Source of the DNA: Ginsengibacter sp963792025
Lineage (GTDB): Bacteria; Bacteroidota; Bacteroidia; Chitinophagales; Chitinophagaceae
Length of the DNA: 64,000 nt
Direction: 5' to 3'
Assembly: GCA_963792025.1 (NCBI GenBank)
Contig: CAWBUS010000013.1
Location: 186,001-250,000, forward strand
Below are positions 1 through 8,670 of the stretch, piece by piece. How positions within the stretch are numbered: the first letter of the stretch is position 1; each line of letters opens with the position of its first letter. The translations under genes and the position numbers were made by a program. The notes beneath the pieces were generated by a model, which was not told the origin of the DNA, ran no database searches, and saw nothing but the letters and a program-made list of their open reading frames with translations.

Positions 1-910
1 GGTTACCGAGTTTTGATACGGTAAGGCGTATTGTTCAAGGGATCGATTTTTCTTTAGTGAGTAAGCAGTTTTCCCGTTGGGCATTCCAATATGTAAAGCT
101 GTCCAGGCATGAATGGGTAAGCATAGACGGGAAGGTTATAGGAGGCACAGTCACTAACGCAAATAGTTCTAATCAGCAATTTGTGAGCCTTGTGAGTCTG
201 TATTGTTCTAAGCAAAAACTGGTTATCGGCAATCAAAAAGTGCTGCATAAAAAAGAAAACGAGATTACTATAGTGCAGCAGTTGATTGAGGCATTGGAGT
301 TAGAGGGTGTAACCTTTAGTTTAGACGCACTTCATTGCCAAAAAAAACTACAGCAATCATTATTAACGGCAACAACGATTATGTGATAGGAGTAAAAAAG
401 AACCAACCGGTACTTTACAATAAAATAGAAACGATTATGGCTGATAAAAATAAAAGAAGTAGCTGGTATGCTGAAATACAAATCAATAAAGGCCGCACAG
501 AGTTTAGGTCTATTACTGTGAGTGATAACCTTGAAGGCATTAGCGATCAATGGATAGGATTAAATCAGCTAATCAGCATTCATAGAATAGTAAATACGAA
601 AGGTAATAAAACAGAAGAGACTGCTTATTTTATAAGTAGTAAACAATCCAATGCTTTTATTTATAACGAAGGGATCAGACTTCATTGGGCAATAGAAAAT
701 AGTCTTCATTATGTAAAGGATGTAACCTTAAAAGAAGATGCATCAAAAATAAGAACAGGTAATGCACCTCAAAATATATCAACGCTAAAAAATATATCAA
801 TTAATATTTTAAGAAACAATCAATACAATAACATGGCACAAGCAATGAGATTAGTAGCTAATGATATCCCATTAATTAAATCAATGATAAATTAGAATGC
901 AACAGCCCTG
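1..910 (+). mobile_element. ISAs1-family insertion sequence, left end outside window
   Basis: The segment carries an ISAs1/H-repeat type transposase and ends in CAGCCCTG at 903-910. Its reverse complement, CAGGGCTG, resembles the terminal inverted repeat remembered for ISAs1-type elements. The left end lies before position 1, so neither the partner repeat nor a target duplication can be compared. The element abuts a copy of a GC-rich intergenic repeat (911-941), which may have been the insertion target. The right boundary is inferred from the stop codon at 893-895 and the terminal motif. Confidence 0.75.
3..895 (+). pseudogene. ISAs1-family transposase, 5' partial, split by a -1 frameshift at an A8 tract
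   Basis: This is a DDE transposase catalysing cut-and-paste movement of the IS. The reading frame is open from the window edge (LPSFDTVRRIV, the family N-terminal PSxDT motif) through DGKVIGG and DALHCQKK. It then continues in the -1 frame as TTAIIINGNNDYVIGVKKNQ and RLHWAIENSLHYVKDV, which holds the catalytic Glu region. The switch falls on eight A residues (340-347). In the zero frame these give A-AAA-AAA, a canonical -1 slippery heptamer, and one backward slip restores the family consensus exactly. ISAs1 members are normally single-frame, so this is either programmed frameshifting or a homopolymer mutation. The first methionine lies outside the window. Confidence 0.8.
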
Positions 911-941
911 CCCCCAACCCCCTCTCCTTCCGAGAGGGGAC
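911..941 (+). repeat. GC-rich Bacteroidota intergenic repeat (copy R1)
   Basis: CCCCCAACCCCCTCTCC followed by GAGAGGGG forms a short hairpin and resembles the ACCCCTAACCCCTAAAGGGG repeats at 1973-1998 and 2526-2553. It touches the right end of the insertion sequence. Confidence 0.55.
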
Positions 942-964
942 ATGGCCTTCGCTGATCAATATTT

Positions 965-2014
965 TCAAAAAGGCTCCGTAGAAATTCCAATACCAGTAAG
1001 ATTATTATAAACAATTTTTCCATTATCAAACGTTACTCCCTCAGCCACATCTTCAGCTAGTAACAAAGGTCCATCCATATCTACATAATCAATAAGAGGA
1101 AGTAATTGAGCGATTGCTGCTGTGCCAACAGAACTCTCATTCATACTACCGACCATTGCTTTCAAACCAAGTTCACGAGCCTTTGTAATCATGCGAAGTG
1201 CCGGTGTAATGCCACTGCATTTGGTAAGTTTAATATTGATACCATGGAAATGATTGTGGCATTTTTCAACATCGTTTTCGAATACACAGCTTTCATCAGC
1301 AATTAATGGTAACGGTGACTGTTCAAATAAAAATTTCATGCCTTCCCAATCATCTTTTGCCAACGGTTGTTCTATAAATTCTACATTCAGATCTTTAAAT
1401 GCTTTTATTTTCTCTAGCGCTTCGCCCTGCTTCCACGCCGCATTTGCATCAATTCTGAAAACAGAAGAAGTATGTTTTCTTAATTCACTTATTATTTCCA
1501 CATCACTATCAGTACCCAATTTTATTTTATAAATCGGCCATGGCTTTTCATTCATCTTCATCACCATTTTATCAATACTGTCAATACCGATTGTGTAATC
1601 TGTTAATGGATTTTTGGAAATGTCAAGCTTCCATAAATCGTGTAACTGCTTTTTGTTCATCTTTCCATAAATATCCCAACCGGCCATGTCAAGGGCACAA
1701 ACTAAAAAAGGATCCTGAGGAAAAAGATGATGCAAATAATGCCAGTATCTATCGGGATGGGTAAACGCAAATTTTTCAATAAGCCCGCGTTTGTTCTCAA
1801 TATCTTCAATCATTTTATCAACTGAAATATTGTAATAAGGAATTGCCGGGGCTTCGCCGTAACCTTTTATTCCAAAGTATTCAAGTTCTACCAATAAAGA
1901 TGGCTGATGCGTTTTGGTTCCTTTTGAAATAGTAAAAGGATACCTGAATGGCAAATCAATTTTTTTATATTTTACCCCTAGCCCCTGAAGGGGAACACGT
2001 TTATTCGGATTCAA
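965..2014 (-). CDS. Dipeptide epimerase (L-Ala-D/L-Glu epimerase type), enolase superfamily
   Basis: A mandelate racemase/muconate lactonising enzyme family member that probably interconverts L-Ala-D-Glu and L-Ala-L-Glu during murein peptide recycling in the cytoplasm. Visible family residues are the KxK base motif (YKIKLG), metal ligands in RIDANAAW, EQPL and ADES, and the opposing lysine in IKLTKC; the C-terminal MDGP motif is also present. Substrate is inferred from family resemblance. The 5' end is odd: there is no ATG before codon 68, and the only plausible start is TTG at 2012-2014. Codons about 6-14 (RVPLQGLGV) are encoded by a copy of the GC-rich repeat. Homology-like sequence begins at VKYKKIDLPF. 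The original start was probably overwritten by the repeat-flanked unit upstream. Confidence 0.85.
   Translation of the reverse strand: MNPNKRVPLQGLGVKYKKIDLPFRYPFTISKGTKTHQPSLLVELEYFGIKGYGEAPAIPYYNISVDKMIEDIENKRGLIEKFAFTHPDRYWHYLHHLFPQDPFLVCALDMAGWDIYGKMNKKQLHDLWKLDISKNPLTDYTIGIDSIDKMVMKMNEKPWPIYKIKLGTDSDVEIISELRKHTSSVFRIDANAAWKQGEALEKIKAFKDLNVEFIEQPLAKDDWEGMKFLFEQSPLPLIADESCVFENDVEKCHNHFHGINIKLTKCSGITPALRMITKARELGLKAMVGSMNESSVGTAAIAQLLPLIDYVDMDGPLLLAEDVAEGVTFDNGKIVYNNLTGIGISTEPF
1973..1998 (+). repeat. GC-rich repeat copy R2, left border of DUF559 unit
   Basis: The core ACCCCTAGCCCCTGAAGGGG reads on the plus strand and is the inverse of the copy at 2526-2553 (2 mismatches over about 20 bases). 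It lies inside the 5' end of the epimerase reading frame. Confidence 0.7.
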
Positions 2015-2131
2015 GATTGTATTTTTTCCACAATCGTTTAGGATTTATGGATTTGTGGTTAATACGATTGATTCAATTTCGATCTTAAGCTTGTTCATTG
2101 CTATTTCACTTTGTTTGCAAACCTCTTCATT

Positions 2132-2476
2132 TTAAAATCTCAATACTTTCAAATTAAGTGATTGCATATATTGATCCCTTACTTTATCATTATTTTTTGT
2201 TTCTGGGGGGTTATGCACGCTTCCGTCTATTTCTATCACAAGTTTTAATTTATGACAATAAAAATCCGCAATATAATCTGATATTGGATGTTGTCTTTTA
2301 AATCTAAACTCAGGAAAATGTTGTTTAAGTAAGCTCCAAAAAATTATCTCTGACGGAGTTGGTTCATCTCTCAATTTTTTTGCATTGGCAAAAATTATTG
2401 GAGAACTTTCATAAAACATAGTTTTGCCCCGCCCCCGAAGAGATTTATCATTTTTAGAATTTGAAATTGTTTCCAC
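2132..2476 (-). CDS. DUF559 domain protein (Vsr/restriction-endonuclease-like fold), with premature stop
   Basis: A small predicted nuclease-fold protein. The family core is present: PTPSEIIFW, FRFKRQHPI, YIADFYC, LVIEIDGSVH and VLRF; the D/E and Q-x-P positions match the family's putative active site. Translation stops at TAA 2132-2134 directly after VLRF. Beyond this stop the same frame continues NEEVCKQSEIAMNKLKIEIE and ends at a second TAA (2045-2047), which is the normal family C-terminus (FxNEEV). The gene thus looks interrupted by a single nonsense change, and the full unit is 2045-2476. It lies between inverted GC-rich repeats and in the same frame as the epimerase. Function of DUF559 proteins is not established. 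Confidence 0.7.
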   Translation of the reverse strand: METISNSKNDKSLRGRGKTMFYESSPIIFANAKKLRDEPTPSEIIFWSLLKQHFPEFRFKRQHPISDYIADFYCHKLKLVIEIDGSVHNPPETKNNDKVRDQYMQSLNLKVLRF

Positions 2477-2525
2477 TTTTTACTCATTTTTTTTAGTATA
2501 CCGAGGCCTTTGTGGTAGAGACGTC

Positions 2526-2553
2526 ATTCCCCTTTAGGGGTTAGGGGTTCTTC
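2526..2553 (-). repeat. GC-rich repeat copy R3, right border of DUF559 unit
   Basis: Minus-strand sequence ACCCCTAACCCCTAAAGGGG is the inverted partner of R2. It supplies the stop codon (TAA at 2534-2536) and the last five residues (RTPNP) of the upstream glucanotransferase. Confidence 0.7.
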
Positions 2554-5233
2554 CGCTCTCCTTTACGTATTTTTTAATTTCTTCATTAAACTCATTTTCT
2601 TTCAACAGATCTTCAAGATTAAGATGTATCCGGTAACCCCAGTAATGATTGGGATCGGAAGGAATATTAATTCTTTCATCATGCGGGTTATCTCTTCTTA
2701 TTTTTCCACTGATGCCCATCAGATCCTGCAACAGAAAAATGCTCCACATTGCCGGAGAATATAAATTTTGCAAAACAATTTCTTTATTAATCCATGGCTC
2801 ACAGAAAAAAGGCGCTTCTCCATAATGGCCCAACATATAATTATAAAACCGCTGCGTCTTGCTCCTGTCTTCTTCCCACCAGCCGCGTATGGTACTCATA
2901 TCATGTGTTGAAGGTGTAACAACAGCCATATAGGGAGAATCATTGGGATGAAAGAAATCTTTCCCCGAATCCTTTGGCATCCGCTCGATTTCAAGACTTA
3001 AAATGGCCAGGTCATTCATCAACTCAGGAACACATGCCGGCACCATTCCCAGGTCTTCACCACAAACAAGCATATTGGTGCTGCGTTTCAATTGCGGCAA
3101 TTTTTTTAAGGCTTCTTTTTTCCAAAACCAATCCTGCCGCCTGTAAAAATAATTGACGTACAATTCGTGCAAGCGTTCTCTCGTATTATATTCAAGATGC
3201 TGAAATGAAGTTGTATTAGCTATTCCAAACCTGAAATGAAATTTTTGTCCGTCGGTATTTTCCTCTTCAATAAGAATGATGTTGCTTATCAAATCAAATA
3301 GTCCTTGTTTAATACCATTTCCTTTTTCAATCTTTTCCTGCTCAAAATATTCTTCAACTTTTTTTTGCGTACTGAATTGTTCCTTCAAATTATATAGGCC
3401 CGAACAAGTGCTTTCTAAAAAGTTATCCTTTACAAATTCAGTGTGATCATGAAATGTCCATCCGAGAATTTCATCCGTTATATATGGTTTACAATAGCGA
3501 TCATGATTAAACCAAATATTATTATTTTGAAATTCGGAAATATCAACAGGAATTGACGGGGCAAATCTTCCCATGATACCTTCAACCGCATGCAACGGAA
3601 TACTCCATATTCTAAAAAAACCAAGTATGTGATCAATGCGAAAAGCATCAAAATAATTGCTCATTTGATCGAACCGAAGTCGCCACCATTGAAATCCATC
3701 CTCCTGCATTTTGTCCCAGTTGTAAGTTGGAAATCCCCAGTTCTGTCCTTTAATGGCAAAGTCATCCGGTGGTGCGCCGGATTGTTCATTCATATTATAA
3801 AGCGATGGATTCGTCCAGGCATCACAACCGAAACGATGTATTCCTATTGGTATATCACCCTTTAAAACAATTTTATTTTTATGTGCATAATCTACTGCAG
3901 CCTTTAATTGCAGATGAAGATGGTATTGTACAAAATAAAAAAAAGCGATATCATCATAATGAGACTTTGTAGGAGCTACCAATTTTTGAATAGCTGACTC
4001 ATTATAAGTTTGATGGTTCTTCCATTTATTAAAATCGGAAGTTTTGTTTTTATCCCGTAAATAAGAAAACGCTGCATAAGGAACCAGCCAATGGCGGTTC
4101 AGCTCAAAAAATTCAAAATAGTCGAGATCATTTTTAAATACATCTTTAGACGCCTGGTATAATTCTTTTAAGGCAGACCATTTAAATTTCATCACCTTCT
4201 CATAATCAAAAACAGGCAGTTCATTTAATTGCTTTTGCTTTTTCTTGAGGGGCTTTATAACATAGGCATATTCTTTTCCAGCAACTTTTTCTATATTAAT
4301 ATACAACGGATGTATGGCGAATGCAGAGATAGCGCCATAAGGATAGGAATCGGCCGCAGTGTGGGTTGCGGTAGTATCGTTTATAGGAAGTAGCTGTATT
4401 AATTGCAAGCCTGTTTGTTTGGCCCAATCTACCAGTAATGGAATATCGGTAAATTCCCCCACGCCAAAACTTTTCTTCGATCTTAGGCTAAATACCGGTA
4501 TCGCAACTCCGGCACCTTTCCAATAAGTAACCGGGCAATTAACAAAGCCATCGTGAACGATTACCTTTTCAACCATCGGGTCATTTTTCTGAACAAGCCT
4601 GTTTTCGCCGTCTTCAAACCTTACTATTTTTTTTTGTTCGATGTTGTAAATTCCATATTTATAGGTGGCGGGCCAATCGCCACTATTTAATGATACCCGG
4701 GCTACAAACCAATCGTTTTTTGGTATCAGCAAAATAGGATCTTCAGAACTCCAGTTTTTTAAACTTTCCGTTGAGCCACACATACAAATGATTTCGCCAG
4801 GCTGGAGCAAAGGCGCTTTCACCCTGAATTCGTGCGTATATTTTTTTACAGCGGAGGTTTTAATTTTGGTAACATTTGACAGTAACAGTTTATTGAACGC
4901 TCTTGTAAAGAAAACGTTCCCAAGATTATTGGCACCATTCCACACATCGTACACTGAAATGGCCGGAGCATTAATAAGAGATAAGTCGATGGCCCTGTTT
5001 TCTTCTCCATCAAAAATTTCGGAACCATCGTTATCTTTTAAAAAATATTTATAAAGAACTGTATCATCGAAATCTTTTGGAAGTTCAATTTCCAGGTGCC
5101 AGAAATCATTATTATAGTAGGACATTTCTACCGCCTTAGCAGTTTCATCATTCCCCAGGAAATCGTTATTGCCCGAAATAAAGAGGGCTTGTCCGGGATG
5201 CGTATAGTACCTTAAATAGAAATGAATCGTCAT
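2534..5233 (-). CDS. malQ: 4-alpha-glucanotransferase with two N-terminal CBM20 domains (GH77)
   Basis: A cytoplasmic amylomaltase/disproportionating enzyme that transfers alpha-1,4-glucan segments between maltodextrins or glycogen-derived chains. Two starch-binding CBM20-like modules occupy about residues 1-100 and 130-235, followed by a GH77 barrel. Catalytic motifs are FRIDHILGFFRIW near residue 532 (nucleophile Asp), CGEDLG near 725 (acid/base Glu) and STHD near 776 (third Asp). YPYGAISAFA and the acceptor-side GAPPDDF loop are also intact. The 899-residue length and double CBM20 layout match the DPE2-like subgroup rather than compact bacterial MalQ. The C-terminal RTPNP is encoded by repeat R3, so the natural end was probably altered. 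No other glycogen gene is adjacent. Confidence 0.93.
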   Translation of the reverse strand: MTIHFYLRYYTHPGQALFISGNNDFLGNDETAKAVEMSYYNNDFWHLEIELPKDFDDTVLYKYFLKDNDGSEIFDGEENRAIDLSLINAPAISVYDVWNGANNLGNVFFTRAFNKLLLSNVTKIKTSAVKKYTHEFRVKAPLLQPGEIICMCGSTESLKNWSSEDPILLIPKNDWFVARVSLNSGDWPATYKYGIYNIEQKKIVRFEDGENRLVQKNDPMVEKVIVHDGFVNCPVTYWKGAGVAIPVFSLRSKKSFGVGEFTDIPLLVDWAKQTGLQLIQLLPINDTTATHTAADSYPYGAISAFAIHPLYINIEKVAGKEYAYVIKPLKKKQKQLNELPVFDYEKVMKFKWSALKELYQASKDVFKNDLDYFEFFELNRHWLVPYAAFSYLRDKNKTSDFNKWKNHQTYNESAIQKLVAPTKSHYDDIAFFYFVQYHLHLQLKAAVDYAHKNKIVLKGDIPIGIHRFGCDAWTNPSLYNMNEQSGAPPDDFAIKGQNWGFPTYNWDKMQEDGFQWWRLRFDQMSNYFDAFRIDHILGFFRIWSIPLHAVEGIMGRFAPSIPVDISEFQNNNIWFNHDRYCKPYITDEILGWTFHDHTEFVKDNFLESTCSGLYNLKEQFSTQKKVEEYFEQEKIEKGNGIKQGLFDLISNIILIEEENTDGQKFHFRFGIANTTSFQHLEYNTRERLHELYVNYFYRRQDWFWKKEALKKLPQLKRSTNMLVCGEDLGMVPACVPELMNDLAILSLEIERMPKDSGKDFFHPNDSPYMAVVTPSTHDMSTIRGWWEEDRSKTQRFYNYMLGHYGEAPFFCEPWINKEIVLQNLYSPAMWSIFLLQDLMGISGKIRRDNPHDERINIPSDPNHYWGYRIHLNLEDLLKENEFNEEIKKYVKESGRTPNP

Positions 5234-5351
5234 TAATTATCAGTGTTAAAAAGAAACAATTTAATAAGTTTATTCTGCAGTGTAAAATATACACATTACG
5301 CCAATACAATAAAATTAAAAATTGATTTCATTATTATAGTAAAGTCATCGT

Positions 5352-5843
5352 TTAAAATAAAAATAAGAAGCCAAACCATAAAACAAAAACGCCAAATCCA
5401 ATCCAGGCCGAAGTTGTTCTGTCCTTCTTATTAGGGCCATTTTTTTGCTGATGCGAATAGTAAGAAAGAAGCACACCTAACGGTCCTATAATAACGCCAA
5501 TCACAAACCAGAGTGCATCAAGTTTAAACTTTCCTGTCTTTTGATCCACGTAATTATTCATTAAAAGATCTGGATTTTTTTTAAGGTCACGCCTTACATG
5601 CCTCTTAATCGCTTTGAAATATATTTTTTGGAAGAAGTTGAGTTTCGTGCCCGTAGCCATCTCGAAATCACTCGTGGACATATTGACAAATACCGATGCT
5701 TTTAAATAACCGGGAGTTATTTCCTGTTTCCCGTTTTCCGGTACCGGCCTTACAAATGACAGGGCATAGCCATCCTGTGAACAAATAAAAATCGAAAGGA
5801 TAACCAGGATAAAGAGATTTAAAAACTTTTGATTCATGAACAC
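5352..5843 (-). CDS. Hypothetical exported or membrane protein with C-terminal TM hairpin
   Basis: The N-terminus has a signal-like hydrophobic stretch (residues 3-27). A polar, basic middle (KRHVRRDLKKNPDLL) is followed by two transmembrane segments, FVIGVIIGPLGVLLSYY and WIGFGVFVLWFGFLFLF, near the C-terminus. The segment FKLDALWFVIGVIIGPLGV resembles a recurrent Bacteroidota membrane motif of unknown role. A Met two codons further in is an equally good start. It lies downstream of the dnaK terminator, so is likely transcribed separately. No function assigned. Confidence 0.7.
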   Translation of the reverse strand: MFMNQKFLNLFILVILSIFICSQDGYALSFVRPVPENGKQEITPGYLKASVFVNMSTSDFEMATGTKLNFFQKIYFKAIKRHVRRDLKKNPDLLMNNYVDQKTGKFKLDALWFVIGVIIGPLGVLLSYYSHQQKNGPNKKDRTTSAWIGFGVFVLWFGFLFLF

Positions 5844-5926
5844 TTCATTTACTGATTAAAAAATTAAATTTTCAAGATTGAGCTTATTGTGCAAATGTAA
5901 TTTTTAATTAATGTAAACAAAAAAAA

Positions 5927-5949
5927 GAGGCCGCAAAAGTTGCGGCCTC
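5927..5949 (-). terminator. Rho-independent terminator of dnaK
   Basis: Perfect 10-bp stem GAGGCCGCAA with a short loop, followed on the minus strand by eight T residues. Its position 29 bp past the dnaK stop codon fits, and flanking A/T tracts on both sides could let it work in both directions. Confidence 0.85.
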
Positions 5950-5977
5950 TTTTCGTGTTGAGATATTTTAAGACATT

Positions 5978-7905
5978 TTATTTCACTTCTTCAAACTCCG
6001 CGTCAGTAACATTATCGTCTGCACCTGCGTGTGCATGTTCCTGCTGGCCTTCATTAGGCTGAGTATCTGCAGTGTTTCCGTTACCGTTAGCGCCAGCCTG
6101 TTGTGTAGCCTTATACATTTCTTCACTGGCGGCAGTCCATGCGGTGTTCATTTCGGTTACTGCTGTGTCGATGGCGTTTACATCCTGTGATTTATGTGCT
6201 TCTTTTAATTTGGCCAAAGCTGCATCAATAGGCGCTTTTTTATCAGCAGGTATTTTATCACCATATTCTTTCATTTGCTTTTCCGTTTGGAAAATCAAAC
6301 TATCTGCCTGGTTTATCTTATCTACTTTTTCCCTTGCCGCTTTATCAGTTGCTTCGTTGGCTTTAGCTTCATTCTTCATCTTTTCAATTTCTTCTTTGCT
6401 TAAACCGCTGCCTGCTTCAATGCGGATGTTGTGCGTTTTACCGGTTCCTTTATCTTTTGCCGAAACATTTAAAATACCGTTAGCATCAATATCAAAAGTT
6501 ACTTCAATTTGTGGTACACCTCTTGGTGCCGGTGGAATGCCATCGAGATTAAATGTACCAAGGCTTTTATTTTGATTAGCCATTGGCCTTTCACCTTGTA
6601 AAACATGTATCTCCACACCTGGCTGGTTATCGCTTGCGGTTGAGAATGTTTCCATTTTTTTGGTTGGGTATAGTGGTGTTGCTTTCAATTAATCTTGTCA
6701 TTACACCACCCATTGTTTCAATACCTAAAGAAAGAGGTGTAACATCTAATAACAGAACATCTTTTACTTCGCCTGTTAAAACACCACCTTGTATAGCTGC
6801 ACCAATGGCAACCACTTCATCAGGGTTAACACCTTTATTGGGCTTTCTGCCAAAGAATTTTTCTACCATTTCCTGCACTTTAGGAATACGGGTAGAACCA
6901 CCCACCAAAATCACTTCATTAATATCCGATACACTTAAACCTGCATCTTTTAATAGCAGCTTCACAAGGTTTCAAACACCTGCGTAAATAAATCATCTGC
7001 CAGTTTTTCAAATTTCGCACGGGTAAGTTTCTTCACCAAATGCTTTGGAACACCATCAACTGCCGTAATATAAGGAAGGTTAATTTCTGTTTCGCTTGAA
7101 GATGATAATTCAATCTTTGCTTTTTCAGCAGCTTCTTTTAAGCGTTGCCAAGCCATTGGGTCTTTACGCAAATCGATTCCTTCGTCTTTTTTAAATTCTT
7201 CAGCCAACCAGTCAATAATAACTTTATCAAAGTCATCACCACCAAGGTGGGTATCACCGTTGGTTGATTTTACTTCAAAAACACCATCGCCCAATTCAAG
7301 AATAGAAATATCGAATGTACCACCACCAAGGTCAAACACCGCAATCTTCTGATCAATACTTTTTTTATCCAGACCATAAGCAGAGCTGCTGCAGTAGGTT
7401 CGTTGATAATACGGCGAACTTTTAATCCTGCAATTTCGCCTGCTTCTTTGGTTGCCTGCCGTTGTGCATCGTTAAAATAAGCGGGAACGGTAATAACAGC
7501 TTCTGTAACTTCCTGACCCAAATAATCTTCAGCAGTTTTTTTCATTTTCTGAAGAATCATTGCAGAAATTTCCTGTGGCGTATAATGTCTGCCATCTATG
7601 TCAATACGAACTGTATTATTATCACCTTTTACAACTTTATAACTCCAGTGTCCTGCTTCGGTGGTTACTTCGTCCCACTTATGTCCCATAAAGCGCTTAA
7701 CACTCATGATAGTGTTATGAGGATTAGTAATGGCCTGACTTTTTGCAGGGTCACCTACTTTACGTTCTCCGTTTTTTAAGAAAGCAACTACGGTAGGTGT
7801 TGTGCGACGACCTTCATCATTAGCAATAACAACGGGTTCATTACCTTCCATAACTGCCACACAACTGTTAGTTGTTCCTAAGTCAATTCCTATAATTTTT
7901 GCCAT
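5978..7905 (-). pseudogene. dnaK: Chaperone DnaK (Hsp70) gene with four single-base indels
   Basis: Hsp70 chaperone, ATP-dependent protein folding with DnaJ/GrpE. The frame starts MAKIIGIDLGTTNSCVAV and ends DAEFEEVK. Every classical segment is present (INEPTAAAL, FDLGGGTFDISI, VILVGGSTRIP, LLLDVTPLSLGIET, GVPQIEVTFDIDANGIL) but in different frames. By inspection one G is missing near 7380 (AAL/AYGLDKK). One T is extra near 6986-6992 and one A near 6948-6951, so that removing both restores LRRCLKPCEAAIKDAG. One A is extra near 6664 (TTIPTKK). With all four corrected the ORF is 1926 nt, 641 residues plus stop, a normal DnaK length. Amino-acid conservation is otherwise complete, so this is a very recent lesion or a sequencing/assembly artefact. 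No grpE or dnaJ is adjacent. Confidence 0.9.
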
Positions 7906-8094
7906 GATCTTGTTTTTTTAATGATAACGATATTGACAATGTTTATGCCAACGAAACAAATATGCAAAAATGGCAGGCTAATTATGGTGAATTTTGATAA
8001 GTGTAAAAAGTCATTGAGTCAATAGTCATTAACACTTATACATTGAATGGTTAACACGCCAAATAAATAATCATAAATTGACTATTGACCAAGA

Positions 8095-8592
8095 TTACTC
8101 ATCAATCGGGCCAACTACTGTGTTACTTGTTTTAAACGTAAAATGTTTTTGAGAAAGATAACTAAACGCAACGATAATAACAGTCGCAAATACTTTGGCA
8201 ATAGTTGGATAAAAATGCATGTATTGAACCAACATATTAATAATGGCATAATTAAGAAAGAGGTTGGCTGCCACTATCAGCACATACCGGAATAGCTGTA
8301 CATGACTGCGCAGATAGGATGAATTAAAAACTATATATTTATTCAATAAAAATCCCAACGGGAAAGTAATGCAAAATGCCATACCTAATGCAGCATTGTA
8401 TGGTTTAAGCGCAACAAAACCGAGATCAAGCACCTGTTGATGAAGTATATAATTGAAGCTGATATAAAAAAGAGCTATGTCGAGCAAGGTATTTCCGCCG
8501 CCACAAGCCGCATAACGGAAAGTTTGCAAAGGCATAAATCCCTTAAAGGGAGGGTAAAAAAAATCAATGAGAGAAATTATTTTTTTCTGCAT
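8095..8592 (-). CDS. GtrA family membrane protein
   Basis: A small integral membrane protein with four predicted TM helices, the GtrA/DPMS family linked to translocation of lipid-linked sugars or cell-surface polysaccharide assembly. Family signatures are FRYAACGGGNTLLDIALFY in the first helix, FLLNKYIVF between helices 2 and 3, and FSYLSQKHFTFK at the C-terminus. Length (165 residues) is typical. No glycosyltransferase partner is next to it, so the specific polymer cannot be named. Confidence 0.85.
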   Translation of the reverse strand: MQKKIISLIDFFYPPFKGFMPLQTFRYAACGGGNTLLDIALFYISFNYILHQQVLDLGFVALKPYNAALGMAFCITFPLGFLLNKYIVFNSSYLRSHVQLFRYVLIVAANLFLNYAIINMLVQYMHFYPTIAKVFATVIIVAFSYLSQKHFTFKTSNTVVGPIDE

Positions 8593-8617
8593 TCAGTTGA
8601 AAGGATGAATTTAAAGC

Positions 8618-8653
8618 AAAAAATTCCCAATCAAACGTTGACCGGGAATTTTT
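8618..8653 (-). terminator. Terminator of the 8671-9129 gene
   Basis: AAAAATTCCC pairs with GGGAATTTTT across a 15-base loop, immediately after the stop codon of the minus-strand gene. The A/T arms give the U tract. It overlaps the upstream flank of the GtrA gene. Confidence 0.6.
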
Positions 8654-8670
8654 CATTATAAAGTAAAAGA

